Source of the DNA: Amphiura filiformis
Lineage: Eukaryota > Echinodermata > Ophiuroidea > Amphilepidida > Amphiuridae
Assembly (NCBI RefSeq): GCF_039555335.1
Contig: NC_092629.1
Span: 7,301,432-7,365,431 of the forward strand
DNA length: 64,000 bases
Reading direction: 5' to 3'
A program made the translations under genes and the position numbers. A model generated the notes under the pieces. That model had not been told where the DNA came from and searched no databases. It saw only the letters and a program-made list of their open reading frames with translations. The stretch's first letter is position 1. Every line of letters starts with the position of its first letter. Of this stretch, positions 35,417 to 46,399 are shown one piece after another.

Positions 35417-35453
35417 CTATTTAGACATGTCAATAGAAGACTAGGCTACTTAC

Positions 35454-35573
35454 TTTGTATATTAGTGTACTGATCAGTTTGGTTTCAAATATGTACCCAA
35501 GGGGTATCCAATTAAGAAACCTGAGTAATGTTTCCAAACAAGCGCCTACCAGCATCACATTTTGGGAGTTATC
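35454..35573 (-). CDS. XPO1: XPO1 exon 6, residues 214-253
   Basis: 120 nt, phase 0. Encodes DNSQNVMLVGACLETLLRFL and then NWIPLGYIFETKLISTLIYK, one of the most conserved blocks of the family. Acceptor CTTACAG, donor AAA|GTAAGT. Confidence 0.96.
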
Positions 35574-36372
35574 CTGTAAGATGGTAAAAAAAAAGAAGAT
35601 AAAGATAAAAAAAGGGATGTTAGAATTTCCAACTAAGAATATAAGTATTCTTCTTGGGGAACAATGATTAGGAAATGAAACTTGATCATCCAAAGCTGCC
35701 ATATATACAATGTTTATGAGAGAACTTTGGCTTTTCTTTTGCAATGATAAATGCCGGAATTGGGTTCTGATTAGGGATTTGTCACTTCAACTTCAAGAAA
35801 CACCGACTTCAAACAAATATCTGTTAACTAGTTTACATTTAATATTTTATATATTTTCAATAAATATCATTGCTACATGACGTAACTGTATGGAGACTAT
35901 TTAGGGAATAAAGGTGCGGATTTTGCAATCCGTTTTCCGTTTTGACTTGATCCCTGGCGATACTTGGAACCCAGATACCCGTAAATTACACAGGGTAACG
36001 GGGAACAAAATTACCTGAAAATTACATCCTTATGTTTGTTTCATACTTTCAGCCGCTTCCATCATGCCACTTGCAGAAACGAGCGGAGCTGCATGACTAT
36101 GAAAGCCAATGTTGCTGATCAGCATCGCCAAAAATTGTATAACATTCTCATACGTCAGAGTGGCACCGCTCCCGAGTTGACTTGAATTGAACTCCTAGTG
36201 ATACTGCTGCTTGGGCAAAGCGGTGGAATGATCAACATTTCAGCTTGCCACTGGTCACCGCTAGCATTTCTGGGGCGACTGCGCAGTGAAGCAAAATCGT
36301 CACCGCGACAGGAAAGTATGAAACCAGCATTAACTTTAGGAAAACTTGCCAATCCTGGGGGATATAACTTAC

Positions 36373-36487
36373 CATTACATATTGACATAACTGAAAGACT
36401 TGAGAGAATTCATTACACATACTGTCCTTCAAGTGCTTTGCTTTGGCTTGTGTCATCTGACCACTGGAAAAGTCAAACACTTCTTCA
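36373..36487 (-). CDS. XPO1: XPO1 exon 5, residues 175-213
   Basis: 115 nt. Completes the split serine and continues [20 protein letters not shown] to FQLCQYVM before donor GTAAGT. Acceptor is TTTACAG. Almost unchanged from vertebrate sequence. Confidence 0.96.
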
Positions 36488-37160
36488 CTGTAAATAAACA
36501 ACAACAACAACTACACATTAACAGGTGGCAAGTAGGTATGTAAACAATAACAAGAAAATAAATGTCTGCGATTCTAGCATGCTCTTTTAGGATAACCAAG
36601 GATCAATGGATATTGACAAAAATCTTCTTAAATTTTCTAAATTTTCATTGATTTAGACATTAACAATGCTGTGTTGTTATTTCTGTCTGTTGACAAACAG
36701 AAAACACAAATTGGACAATGTCTTTGTCATACAACTGAAATCTGCAAGAAAGTTTATGCACACAAATAATCTGTAGTTCCATTTTCCCGATGGTATAAAA
36801 TCTCACCTTTTTTGAAGTGGGGGTTGATGTTGTTGATAATGAAGCAGTTATGGTCATGTTCTTTCTTTCTTTTCTTCCTTCAAAGGGTACACAAACTTTC
36901 AATTTTTCTCTCTTATTCATACCAAATTTGAACAGAATATGAAATGAAAAGCAACCACATGATTTCCATCAAAATGCCCATAAACAAGGGATCCCCACAT
37001 TACTGTTAATATTATTACAGTTGCTGGCACTCTTAATTGAAAAGACATATAGGGCATTTCAGCGATTCCTGTTCCTTTGATGTGCATTGACATCATCCCT
37101 CTTCCCCTCTCTTTTGCTTGCTTGCTCTCTCTTTGAATTATATTGTTCTACAGATTTTGT

Positions 37161-37366
37161 CAGAGAAGAACGGCAGATGTTTACATTTTGAGAGCGTGCA
37201 CAGCGTCAATTGCCTGAAAATCATAGCAACCGACCGATAATCTCATTGGCCGATTATGCGTCCAAACGTTGGTTGACGCCCTTGAATGACACGCAAAGCT
37301 CCGCGTATGTCGCTCATTAATAGGGCACTCACATCAATCTGAGCAAAGGACTGCCGTTCTTCTCTG
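37161..37366. mobile_element. MITE with CAGAGAAGAACGGCAG ends in intron 3-4 region
   Basis: Perfect 16-bp inverted ends, 206 bp, no ORF, and no clear target duplication. It lies 44 bp from the exon 4 donor. Confidence 0.65.
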
Positions 37367-37409
37367 AAACCCAGTGTAAACCCATCACCATTAACATTTC
37401 TTTACTTAC

Positions 37410-37570
37410 CTTAATAATTTGAGTATGACAAGATTATTTTGGCAGAGTGATTCATTGGTTTTACTTGCTCCTACGATATCGCTGATGAACGACGGCCAAT
37501 TCCTGGGCCACTCATGCTTCAGGATTTGAACCAGCACCATGTTTAACTTACCAAGGTAAGTTTTCTCCTT
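37410..37570 (-). CDS. XPO1: XPO1 exon 4, residues 122-175
   Basis: 161 nt, begins in phase 0 with [18 protein letters not shown] and ends with a split serine codon (AG|T). The [19 protein letters not shown] stretch is the conserved HEAT 3-4 region. Donor is AG|GTAAGT. Confidence 0.95.
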
Positions 37571-37720
37571 CTGCAAACAAAACAAGCAAAGACAATCGTG
37601 TCAAATTCATGAGCCAATTGACAGTCTCATCCTCACCCACATTGCACTCTGTTCTCAATATTAATATCAATATCACTTTCATCCTAATTTGCTTGTAAGA
37701 TGACCAAATCATAGGCTTAC

Positions 37721-37855
37721 CCCTAGCGAGTCTGGATCTGAAGATATTTTAATGATGAGTCCCACTGTGTACTTTTTGATCCCTTCACATTGGTTCCTGG
37801 GTAACACCCGCCATCTTGTCTTTATCACTGTTTCCAGAATTTGAAGTCCATAGTA
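37721..37855 (-). CDS. XPO1: XPO1 exon 3, residues 77-121
   Basis: 135 nt, phase 0. Begins YYGLQILETVIKTRW and ends SSDPDSLG before donor GTAAGC. YYGLQILE and the RNQCEGIKKY block are near-identical to other animals, so the call is firm; only the last few residues diverge. Confidence 0.95.
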
Positions 37856-39144
37856 CTACAGTGAAAAAAAAGAAGAAACAACATTTGAAAATACAGAATG
37901 ACACACATTGTTTTGTAATGCTGATATAATAGTGATAGTTCTGACCTACGCTCATGTACATTCACACAAGCGTGCGCCAGTCAGGCACAGCTAGTGAAAA
38001 TGCTGCACCTAATTTGCCAATTCTAAGCCATACAAACTATAGATGAGTTGACCTGAATGTTCATCAACAAAGGCAAGGGACTGGTAATCGAAATGCTTGA
38101 CAACACCCCATGCAACCACTACACTGTTCAATAGCCTTATTGTGATGTGGCGGGAGTTTTAAAAACACAAGTCCTGAACAAAATATGATGCGCGCGCATA
38201 CTGCCAGACAAAACACAATGGAAATTGTTACAATGCGTGCGCATACTGCCAGGCATTGACGTCAGAAGTCAGCTCATCTATGGCCATGTGTCTTGAACTC
38301 GCCCCATTTTGCGTTGCGCAGCCTTTTTGAGCTTATTTACGCCTTCCGAGGTTGAAATTGACATAAAATTTTAAATATGCACTCCACCCCATACAAACTA
38401 TACATTTCCTGAAAGGAAATTGCATGGGCAATCAAATATGCCATTAAAAAATTGTAGGGGGTATTGTTAAGTTGTCCAGACTGAAATTGTCAGCTAAAAT
38501 TTAACTTTTTCATTTTTTATCTTTCAAGACATATTTTTTTAACCTCTGCCCCTATCTTTAATTGCTCATCATATTTGAACTCCCCATGAAATTTCCCTTC
38601 AGAAAATGTATACTTGTATAGGTGTTGGGCATATATACCTATTTTCTTTAAGTTTGGAAAATGACCTTAAATGACCTTTGACTCCGCCTTTGACCTAAAA
38701 CATAGCTTATCTAATACCGCTTTACTTATGGACACTTGGGTCCAAGTTACATGGAGTGGGGCCTAATAATTTGCAAATGGGAGCAATTTAAAAATATAAC
38801 TGCAATGCTCATGATGCTGTGCCTTCCATAGGGATTGTACAGCCCGCTTCCTCAGCCACCGCCACTCTAAACAGTCCAAAAACTTATGGACATATCTCCA
38901 ACACCCTAAAACACACATTAATGAATTTCGCACAGCATGGAGTATGGAGTGTCAGCTTTAAATTGACACCAAACTTATGTCTATAACTCATGTGGTTGTC
39001 AAGTTATAAATATTTTTTGGCGAAAGGATCTGGAAAAATGCAACGTCACTACCTTTTTTGCATGGCGAGTTCAAAACTCATGGCCCTATAGCTTCCAACC
39101 TACCATTAAACAAACAAGCAAACAGACAAAATTCTGCAAGTTAC

Positions 39145-39246
39145 CTTGGTCTGTTGGTTGCCAGCATATTCGAGGATGGTGTCCACTCTGGTCCACGCAT
39201 CAGGGTGATCCTTTAGACTGGTCAGTATCTGTTGGGCCATTTGTTG
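39145..39246 (-). CDS. XPO1: XPO1 exon 2, residues 43-76
   Basis: 102 nt, phase 0 at both ends, acceptor TTTGACAG and donor AAG|GTAACT. Encodes QQMAQQILTSLKDHPDAWTR and then VDTILEYAGNQQTK, the CRIME/importin-beta N-terminal segment. It joins exon 1 in the same frame as the family. Confidence 0.95.
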
Positions 39247-39781
39247 CTGTCAAAGATAAATATAAAATAAACAATAAATACAAAATACAAGCATGAGAAT
39301 GGTTTTTTCTGAAAACTGCCTGAAAAAGTGTATGAATTCGGCCTAATAGTAGGGCCCAAAACAGGCTGGAAAAAAGAAAAAAAAAAAAAAAAAAACCACG
39401 TAAATTTGGACAACAAAACTGCCTGAATTCAGGCAATAAGCCTGAAATTTTTTGTAAACATCACAATGTAAAAGCATGTATATTTCTCCTTCACTGTAAT
39501 TTGATAACACTAACAGGAGTACTTTTAGAAAAACCACCAACTCCACTGCAATGATCATGAGATCTCACCACATTATCTACTCTCCCCTACACCCAATACT
39601 CCCTACAGGCCTTCATCGTGGCGATTGTGGAACACTATGTACATGCATTTAGCTCTGCTACCAGTAGGCATACATTTAACATCTGCACAAAATTGATGTA
39701 CAGTACTCGACATGTACATGGCAGTCACACTTTTTTTGAAATTACTGTACATAGTTATAAAACTTCTGGCCTTTACTTTAT

Positions 39782-40231
39782 TCTGCAAGTTGATGTCCAA
39801 TTTCTCCCCCTCCCAGGCTGCCATCCCTGACCATGTTCTTCACCTAGATGCCATTTAATCTCCATTGTACATACATCCTACTTCATTATCCAGCAAGTTG
39901 ATGTCCACTTTCTTGCCCCTTCCCAATCAACATGCCCCTGATTATGTTCTTATCAACAGGTGCTTCCTCTCCATTGTAGAGGCATCCCATTAAATTATTC
40001 AACAAGCTGACATCCATATTCTGCACCCCACCCTGCCAACCTAGTGGCACCCTGGCCATGTTTGTACCTGTGTTCTTTCTGTAAAAATCTAGCAAGTTGA
40101 TGTCGAATTTATGCTTCACCAATTACAATGTACATTGTACACCCTGATCATGTTCTTTGCCTGTGCCCCTTCTCCATTGTAGATGCATCCCACAACATCA
40201 TCCAGCAAGCTGATATCCAATTTCTTCCCCT
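39782..40231 (-). repeat. Decayed tandem copies of XPO1 exon 1 in intron 1
   Basis: At least five blocks recognisably repeat the coding end of exon 1 (KLDINLLD..VGCLYNGEGAQ): about 40,165-40,231, 40,085-40,120, 39,957-40,030, 39,850-39,917 and 39,782-39,812. Translations such as KLDISLLDDVVGCIYNGEGA and VSLLNNLMGCLYNGEEA are still visible. The copies also keep the downstream GTTCTT intron motif, so the duplicated unit included the donor; the nearest copy has GC in place of GT at that donor. None has its own acceptor that I can see. Confidence 0.85.
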
Positions 40232-40292
40232 CTCCTGCTCCCTGCCACCCTATATGGTACATCTTTATACCCCTGATTGACCCTGTTCTTAC

Positions 40293-40472
40293 CTGTGCCC
40301 CTTCTCCATTATAGAGACATCCAACAACATTATCCAGCAAGTTAATGTCCAATTTCTGGCTGAAATCCAGCAGCTTAGCTGCCTGCTCAGCCAGTGTACT
40401 CATGCTCTGGGAAGGCATCAAGGCTCGCTATCATAGGATCACTACTTGCTCAAAAAACTCCTACCTATTGAT
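40293..40472 (-). CDS. XPO1: XPO1 exon 1 (first coding exon), residues 1-42
   Basis: Coding part is 40,293-40,418, from MPSQSM to GEGAQ, ending at donor CAG|GTAAGA. It holds the conserved KLDINLLDNVVGCLYNGEGAQ-type helix of the N-terminal HEAT repeat. A polypyrimidine/CAG acceptor at 40,473-40,474 suggests the exon begins at 40,472 with 54 nt of 5'UTR, so a non-coding exon lies upstream. In that leader there are three in-frame stops before the ATG, which fixes the start. A short out-of-frame upstream ATG overlaps the start codon. Decayed copies of the coding part follow at 39.78-40.23 kb. Confidence 0.95.
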
Positions 40473-41822
40473 CTGAAAAAATGAAAAACAAAACATACAA
40501 TTCAGATCTAGACAAAACACATTTCCTACTTGAAATAAAATGTAATTTAATACATCATGTCATAAATCATGTACCATTCAACAGTTTCAACCTACATGTA
40601 CCATGTCATGATTCCAGAAAAATACAGTAAGTTTTTTTGGGATAAAAAAATATAACCCGTTTTGCCTAACCTGCAAATTGCAATGTTTGCAAAATTTCGG
40701 AAATTAAAAGGGCCAAAAACTGGCATTTGTTGGTGTTTTTTTATGCTGTGACAAACTGACAATCAAGCCTGAAGACTTTTTTAAGTTTTTAGGTTACAAC
40801 AATGTATATGCACTCTTAAATTTTAGCCAAGACATTTTGCATTCCATATTAAATAACCAATAATTCAAATTAACAAAACAGTAAACAAATATCTTGGCCT
40901 ATACATGTACCATACTCAAGATAGTGATAAACCAGAATTAGCACATCTTCTAAGACAAAGAAGGCAATATAGTGACAGCAGTGTCTGAACATGTTCATCA
41001 GGCGAGACAAAAAGGTGCCAAATATCAAAATTTCACTTTCATAGCCAGTTAGATTTCACTTTTATTGCCAGTCACAGGTTTGAGAGATTTAACTAAAATG
41101 GCAAGATGGTTTCCTGTGTACTCAATTACATGCTAAAAGTGTACTACTATGAGTGACTAAATCCAGCCCTGGGCATTGTGTGCACAAGTTATAGCACAGG
41201 ACTGGGGATTTTAATTTTAAATAGTTAAATGTTGGGAAGAGTTTTAAGGTGGTACTACTAGGGTGGCTACAATGCTAGCTATTGTGTGTACCCCTGCCTA
41301 CATACACAAATGTATGGTGAAAATGTAACAGATTCTGCAGCAGTTGGAAAACTTTTGGGCATTTTGAATTCCATATAATTTGTCTCCTAGTAACTTCTGT
41401 GCAAACCCGACTACCTAATTAGATAGAAAATTTTCTGCTCGTAATGAAGGTGAATATAGCATTTTTGTACGGTCAAGCATAAAAAAGTTACGCACAAAAT
41501 AAATTTTTGTCATCAAATAAAACTATTTTCCCAAAGATGTACAATTATGCTATATTCAGTTTTACAATCTAGACCCTCAGAGCTTAAAATCCTGTGCAAA
41601 AATCAGACAATTTGGTTGTGTAGTTTAGGAAATACAGGCCTTTGAAGGTCATAATTGGCACATAATAAGCGCCTCAATGGTGAAAATCACACATATTTAC
41701 CTTAAAAGTCCTGGCAAAAGAGTTATTTTTGTGATTTCAGCCATTTTAAAAATGTTGTAAAGAAGCAAATATAGCAATTATGACGCTGGATTTTTAATAT
41801 TTGCATAAATGGGCAATTCCAC

Positions 41823-44447
41823 GGTAACTCGTGCTACACTTTATGGCGTCCTTTTACATACTTTGTGCTCCAGCTTTTAAATTGATTTGATTGGAATCTG
41901 TATTTTTTGTATTTTAATACCCAACATTCAAGGCTAGATCCTCATAGTATTGCTAATTCAGGATATCAACTTTTGTATGTATGGGACAGCTGTAAAATCG
42001 GTAACTTCGTACTACGAGCAGAGGACATGCTTAAAAATCACTCATTTTTATTTTGATGGTGTGCTAAAACAAAAACACTAAAGCCTTATTGATTATATGA
42101 TAAGTAATTGCTATAATAAGGTTTGTTTTGGTATACCTTAAAAAGTTGTGCCCCTCATAGTTTTACATTGACTGGCAAAAAACATGGTAACTTCGTACTA
42201 CGGTAACTCGTGCTACAGTTTGTCCGCCATATATAAAATGGTATTGTTCATCTAAATGTCAATTTTTTTTTTTAACAATTTCCTCAACAACTGGTGTAAT
42301 GATCAAATAACTCAATCTATGTACAAATAACCCCCCAAATAACCCATCTATGTACAAATAACACTATTCAGTGTATGCACCAGCATACAATGTACCACAC
42401 ACATTACATACAAACATCCCAGCCTTACATACGCCTTGCTTGATCCTGTTTGGATATTTTATTCTAGGGTTTAAATTTAAACAGTTAAATTGAACAGTCA
42501 ACAATTGATAAAACTTTTACTTCCATGTTATTTGACTCTAAATTCCCTCACAAAACTTGTAATGTTCATGGTTATTTGCTCTGTAAGTTTTTTAAAAATT
42601 GCTTTCTGAGTTAAAGAATGTTTGGTCATCTTTTGGTTGAGACCATTTCCTGCTTGGTGCAAATACTCTAGTTTGCCCGATTTCAATCACTTCACTAAGC
42701 TGGAAAATGAGCCTCATTACACTCAACAACAAACCAATTTCCAATACAAATCTCAGAACCACACACATCTCAGTATCACCAATGTCACTGTGGCTGTTAA
42801 TCTCAGGATTTCCAGTATCTATTTTGTTTGTTTGTTTTATTTCTTCTTTTGCCTCGGTTACTCATGCAGTGGATGTTTTAAGGTATCCTCTGTTCTTCCA
42901 TGAGGCCCATATTAATTGATTGGTTCTTAGGCTAGATCCTAGGGGTGGAGGGCTAAAATTTTGGTTGCATCATTTTGACCAGGTATTGATAGTGGGATAT
43001 ATGCTAAATAGCATGTTTTTTTAGAGAGACTGTACAATGTAAAGTCTTTGAGCTTTTAAAAAAAAAAGGACTTTATTGGTGTGTGCAAAAATTTGGTATA
43101 AATAAATTTACACTATTTTGGCACATGATCGGGGTGGAAACTGGCTCCTTGAATCTTTTCTTTATCTTTGCCTTCCATATTTTTACTTTAATTTTCCTGC
43201 AACAGGAGGTCACTTTTCTCTTTAATTTTTGGCCCCCACACATGTGTGGTTGCCTGGTTGTTTGTTTGTTTCTATCTTTGTTTGGCTGTCCGGGCGGAAG
43301 CAAATTCATTAATCCACTGTACAGCTCCAACACAATAACTACAAACTTGGTACCGGTATGGTGATAGAATAATGGTGGCTTGATGTGCTGTGTAGTTTTG
43401 TGTTATGTTATTTGCATATTTATGAATATTAATGAGCTTATTTACAAATTTTGCCAACATTTTCATTAATCCACTTTGCAGCATTATAAACACAATAACC
43501 AATCAACTTCATACTTGGTTTGGTTGGATATGGTGGCCTGATGTGCTGTATTATTTTGTGTCATGTTATTTGCATATTTATGAATATTAATGAGCTTTTA
43601 TTTACAAACCTTTGTTATTTACACACTTTTGTGTGTGGGGGTGTGTGTGTGTGTATGGGCACCTTAATTACGAACTGCATAATTCTAGTTTGTCATGGGG
43701 CAGGCTGCCCCTCCCCCCACACTGGCTACACTGCTGCTAGAAAGCTGTTACCAATATCATGGTCACATATAAATATGCATATTCATGTAGTTGGGTGATC
43801 CTCTATTGCTGCCAAGTGGTAGATTTTGCATTACCTTTGCTGGTACAGGGGAAGTGGGCTATGGTAACTCAGTACTACATCGGTAACTCGTGCTACTGGT
43901 AACTCGTGCTACAGTTTTAAATGGGTCATTATTATGTGATGGATAGTGTTTTGTATATTAATTTGTTATTTTTACTCAAGGCACTATTAGTAGAAGGAAA
44001 ATAATAAGTGGCATCAATTAAATTGCCAACATTTTGAAAATATATAAAAAAATGCATCTTTCGGTAACTCGTGTTACGCCATATTTAGTGCTATGAAAAC
44101 GCACTGAAAGAAAAAAATAGTTACCAATACCATGGTCACATATAAATGCATATTCATGTAGTTGGGAGATCCTCTATTGCTGCCAAGTGGTAGATTTTGC
44201 ATTACCTTTGCTGGTACAGGGGGAAGTGGGCTATGGTAACTCGTGCTACATCGGTAACTCGTGCTACTGGTAACTCATGCTACAGTTTTTAATGGGTCAT
44301 TATTATGTGATGGATAGTGTTTTGTATATTAATTTCTTATTTTTACTCAAGGCACTACTAGTAGAAGGAAAATAATAAGTGGCATCAATTACATTGCCAA
44401 CATTTTGAAAATACATAAAAAATGCATCTTTTCGGTAACTCGTACTA
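41823..44447 (+). repeat. Twelve dispersed GGTAACTCGTGCTAC motifs
   Basis: Found at about 41,823; 42,000; 42,186; 42,202; 43,863; 43,882; 43,898; 44,063; 44,235; 44,253; 44,269; 44,433. Variants are GGTAACTTCGTACTAC and GGTAACTCGTGTTAC. All keep GGTAACT...TAC and one orientation, though the bases between them differ. Role unknown. Confidence 0.85.
43100..43620 (-). repeat. ~155-bp tandem repeats, related to 13.6-14.2 kb
   Basis: About three units containing TTTGCATATTTATGAATATT, AATGAGCTTATTTACAAA and CACAATAACCAATCAACTTC. Read on the minus strand it matches the intron 19 array at 13.6 kb. Confidence 0.7.
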
Positions 44448-44480
44448 CGCCATATTTAGTGCTATGAAAAGCATAATGAA
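43747..44480 (+). repeat. 373-bp tandem duplication
   Basis: GTTACCAATATCATGGTCAC at 43,747 recurs at 44,120, and the two units stay alike to the GTGCTATGAAAA block; each unit carries four of the GGTAACTCGTGCTAC motifs. Confidence 0.85.
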
Positions 44481-45450
44481 AGAAAAAAAATTAGTGGGGA
44501 TTATTTAAAATGTGTTGGATGTTTCTTGAAGACCATATTTCAGAGATATAAAATGTATAAAATTTAAAAGAAAAGTGCCCATGTTTAATAAAATAGGCCC
44601 ACTTGGAAAATATCTAAGTTGAACAGGAGTTTTTCACTTAAAATACACTCTCCAAAGAAACTTTAAAAAAACAACCAAAATGTTAGAAAAATGCCGAAAA
44701 AAGTTTATAACTTGAACCTTACATCTGTTTGGAATAATATAAAAGTTAAAAGAAATATATATTGGCAATTTCATTTTTTTGAGTCATGTCCACTTTTGCT
44801 TGGAATTGCCCAAATGAACATAAAATAAACAAAAACAATACATCTCATGCCTTCTTTGGCTTTATTCCCACAATTATCGCTTCATGAATATGCAAATTTA
44901 TGACAAAATCAGGATTTTCCTAAAATGGGGTAAAATTGCCAATTTTGTGAATCTTTAAAGGCTGTATCTTCAAGCGGATTGTCCGATTGAGTTGATTCAA
45001 ACGGTTTTTTAAATCAGTTTGCAGAAGGAACAATCCTGACAGAAAAAGTAATTCCAGGGGTGGGTTTGAAATTTTCATGTGACCACCCTAGTACTACACC
45101 CCTTGATAAATTTGTAACTATTATTGCATTTTTTTCAAAAACTAATAAAACACTGGTAACAAAAGTTATGTATATAAGGGGCAAGGAATCCAGTTAATAC
45201 ACTGGAATTTCAGTGACTCAAGACAAGTAGTTATTGATTTATTGATCAAATATTGGTTTTCTCTCATTTTTGACTGTAACTCCACAACTGTTGTCTGTGC
45301 TGAAATAAAATTTTCAGTGCAGTACCGTAGTTGTAGTCCTTGCCCCTATAATATACATATCTTACTTGGCACCAGTGCCCTATAGTTTTGAGAAAAATGC
45401 AAAAATAGGCACACAATTGGCCAGGGGTGTAGACTGTAGTACCACCTTAA

Positions 45451-46399
45451 GTTTTTGATGCATTGTAGACAAGGCTTGAAATAAGCAGACTGGAACCAGG
45501 AGCAATTTGTTTTTGAACATTGCTCCTGGTTCACTGGGATTTTACAAGAACCAGGACTGCCCCAGGAGCAATTTGTGAAGAAACAGTGAGCAATTTTCAA
45601 ATAGTGGGGGGTAAGGGTGTCTACGTTTAAACGTTTCACATGTAACCGCCCTTTAAATGCACTATCCGTTTTGAAAAATCGCTAACCATTTTTAAATTCA
45701 AATTCAATGCATTTTGAAATCATTAATAGAGTATGACATGAATACAAATTATCAATTTTCATATTAAAAATACAAAATATCTTGAATTTTTTTTATTTTT
45801 TAGGTCAACCATGAATGATCCTAGCATCTAGGTCTAGGTCCAGGGACACTTTTACAATTTCTGAAATTTTTCGAAAAATGGGGGGTGGGATTATACTCGA
45901 GCATGGGACTATACTCGGACGTATACGGTAATATTTTTTTTAGTAAAATATGAAACACCACCACCCTATTGAGAACACCAATTCACGACACACGGCCAAT
46001 GCCATATTTAAACGTGTTCCTAATGTTTTCCTACACCTTTTTATGGCATATGGTCATGTTTTTTATACATGTACTGGGCACCTAAAAAGGGTGGCTCTGT
46101 TGCATTCTTACTCACCAAGACGTGTTTACATGCATGTAGTTTATTTATTTGATATTTATTATGAGCTTGTCTAGTACTATTTTGTTCCTTAGACATTGGC
46201 CTTTCAATTTCTGAAACAAAAATTTATGATTGTCATTTGTACTAATTACTGCAACTCGTTAAGTCTAATTAGTCAGGGGTGGCTCATGTGGCGGAGGATC
46301 ACAATGCTGTACAATGGTGATCCTCCACCACATGATCTTCAATAAACATTATTGATGGATTTCTATTTGCACAGCCGCCATCGGCGCTGTGCATTGTTT
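45451..46399. other. No gene; short repeats
   Basis: CCAGGAGCAATTTG occurs several times at 45,490-45,580, and 45,700-45,840 matches the interior of the nested MITE at 60.8 kb. Nothing else is recognised. Confidence 0.45.

Larger units (their letters stand above)
12288..40472 (-). other. XPO1: XPO1 (exportin-1/CRM1) gene, 22 coding exons
   Basis: Whole-gene entry. Exportin-1 is the karyopherin-beta receptor that carries proteins with leucine-rich nuclear export signals, and several RNPs, out of the nucleus as a RanGTP complex. Twenty-two exons on the minus strand, all with GT-AG borders, join to about 1,073 codons and match the animal family from end to end: importin-beta N-terminal (CRIME) region in exons 1-4, HEAT-repeat body, HEAT9 acidic loop in exon 10, export-signal groove and reactive cysteine in exon 12, and acidic C-terminus ending EEMQD. 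Exon phases agree across every junction. Two frame breaks occur: exon 7 is 127 nt where 129 is expected, and exon 18 is 243 nt where 241 is expected. The 28-kb span is mostly transposon-filled intron. Any non-coding first exon further upstream is not located with confidence. Confidence 0.97.
41258..45091. mobile_element. 3.8-kb non-coding DNA element with repeated 15-bp motif
   Basis: Inverted ends CTAGGGTGG and flanking TACTA direct repeat (41,253-41,257; 45,092-45,096) define an insertion in an older MITE; a TA duplication with ends GGGTGG is an equal reading. It has no long ORF. Twelve copies of GGTAACTCGTGCTAC or close variants lie inside it, all in plus orientation. It also holds tandem repeats at 43.1-43.6 and 43.75-44.48 kb. 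Confidence 0.7.
41248..45446. mobile_element. GGGGTACTACACC-type MITE split by a 3.8-kb insertion
   Basis: TTAA at 41,244-41,247 and 45,447-45,450. Left end GGTGGTACTAC, right part 45,092-45,446 carries the rest of the family, including GGGGCAAGGA and the CCAGGGGTGTAG end. A larger element is inserted at 41,257/41,258. Confidence 0.75.

Noticed and set aside
39886-40122. A separate small gene encoding LLNNLMGCLYNGEE
   Set aside because: It is a decayed copy of XPO1 exon 1 and lacks its own start and acceptor.
12288-40418. XPO1 as a processed or unprocessed pseudogene
   Set aside because: Twenty of 22 exons are frame-clean with intact splice sites and strong protein conservation; two homopolymer indels are better explained as errors.
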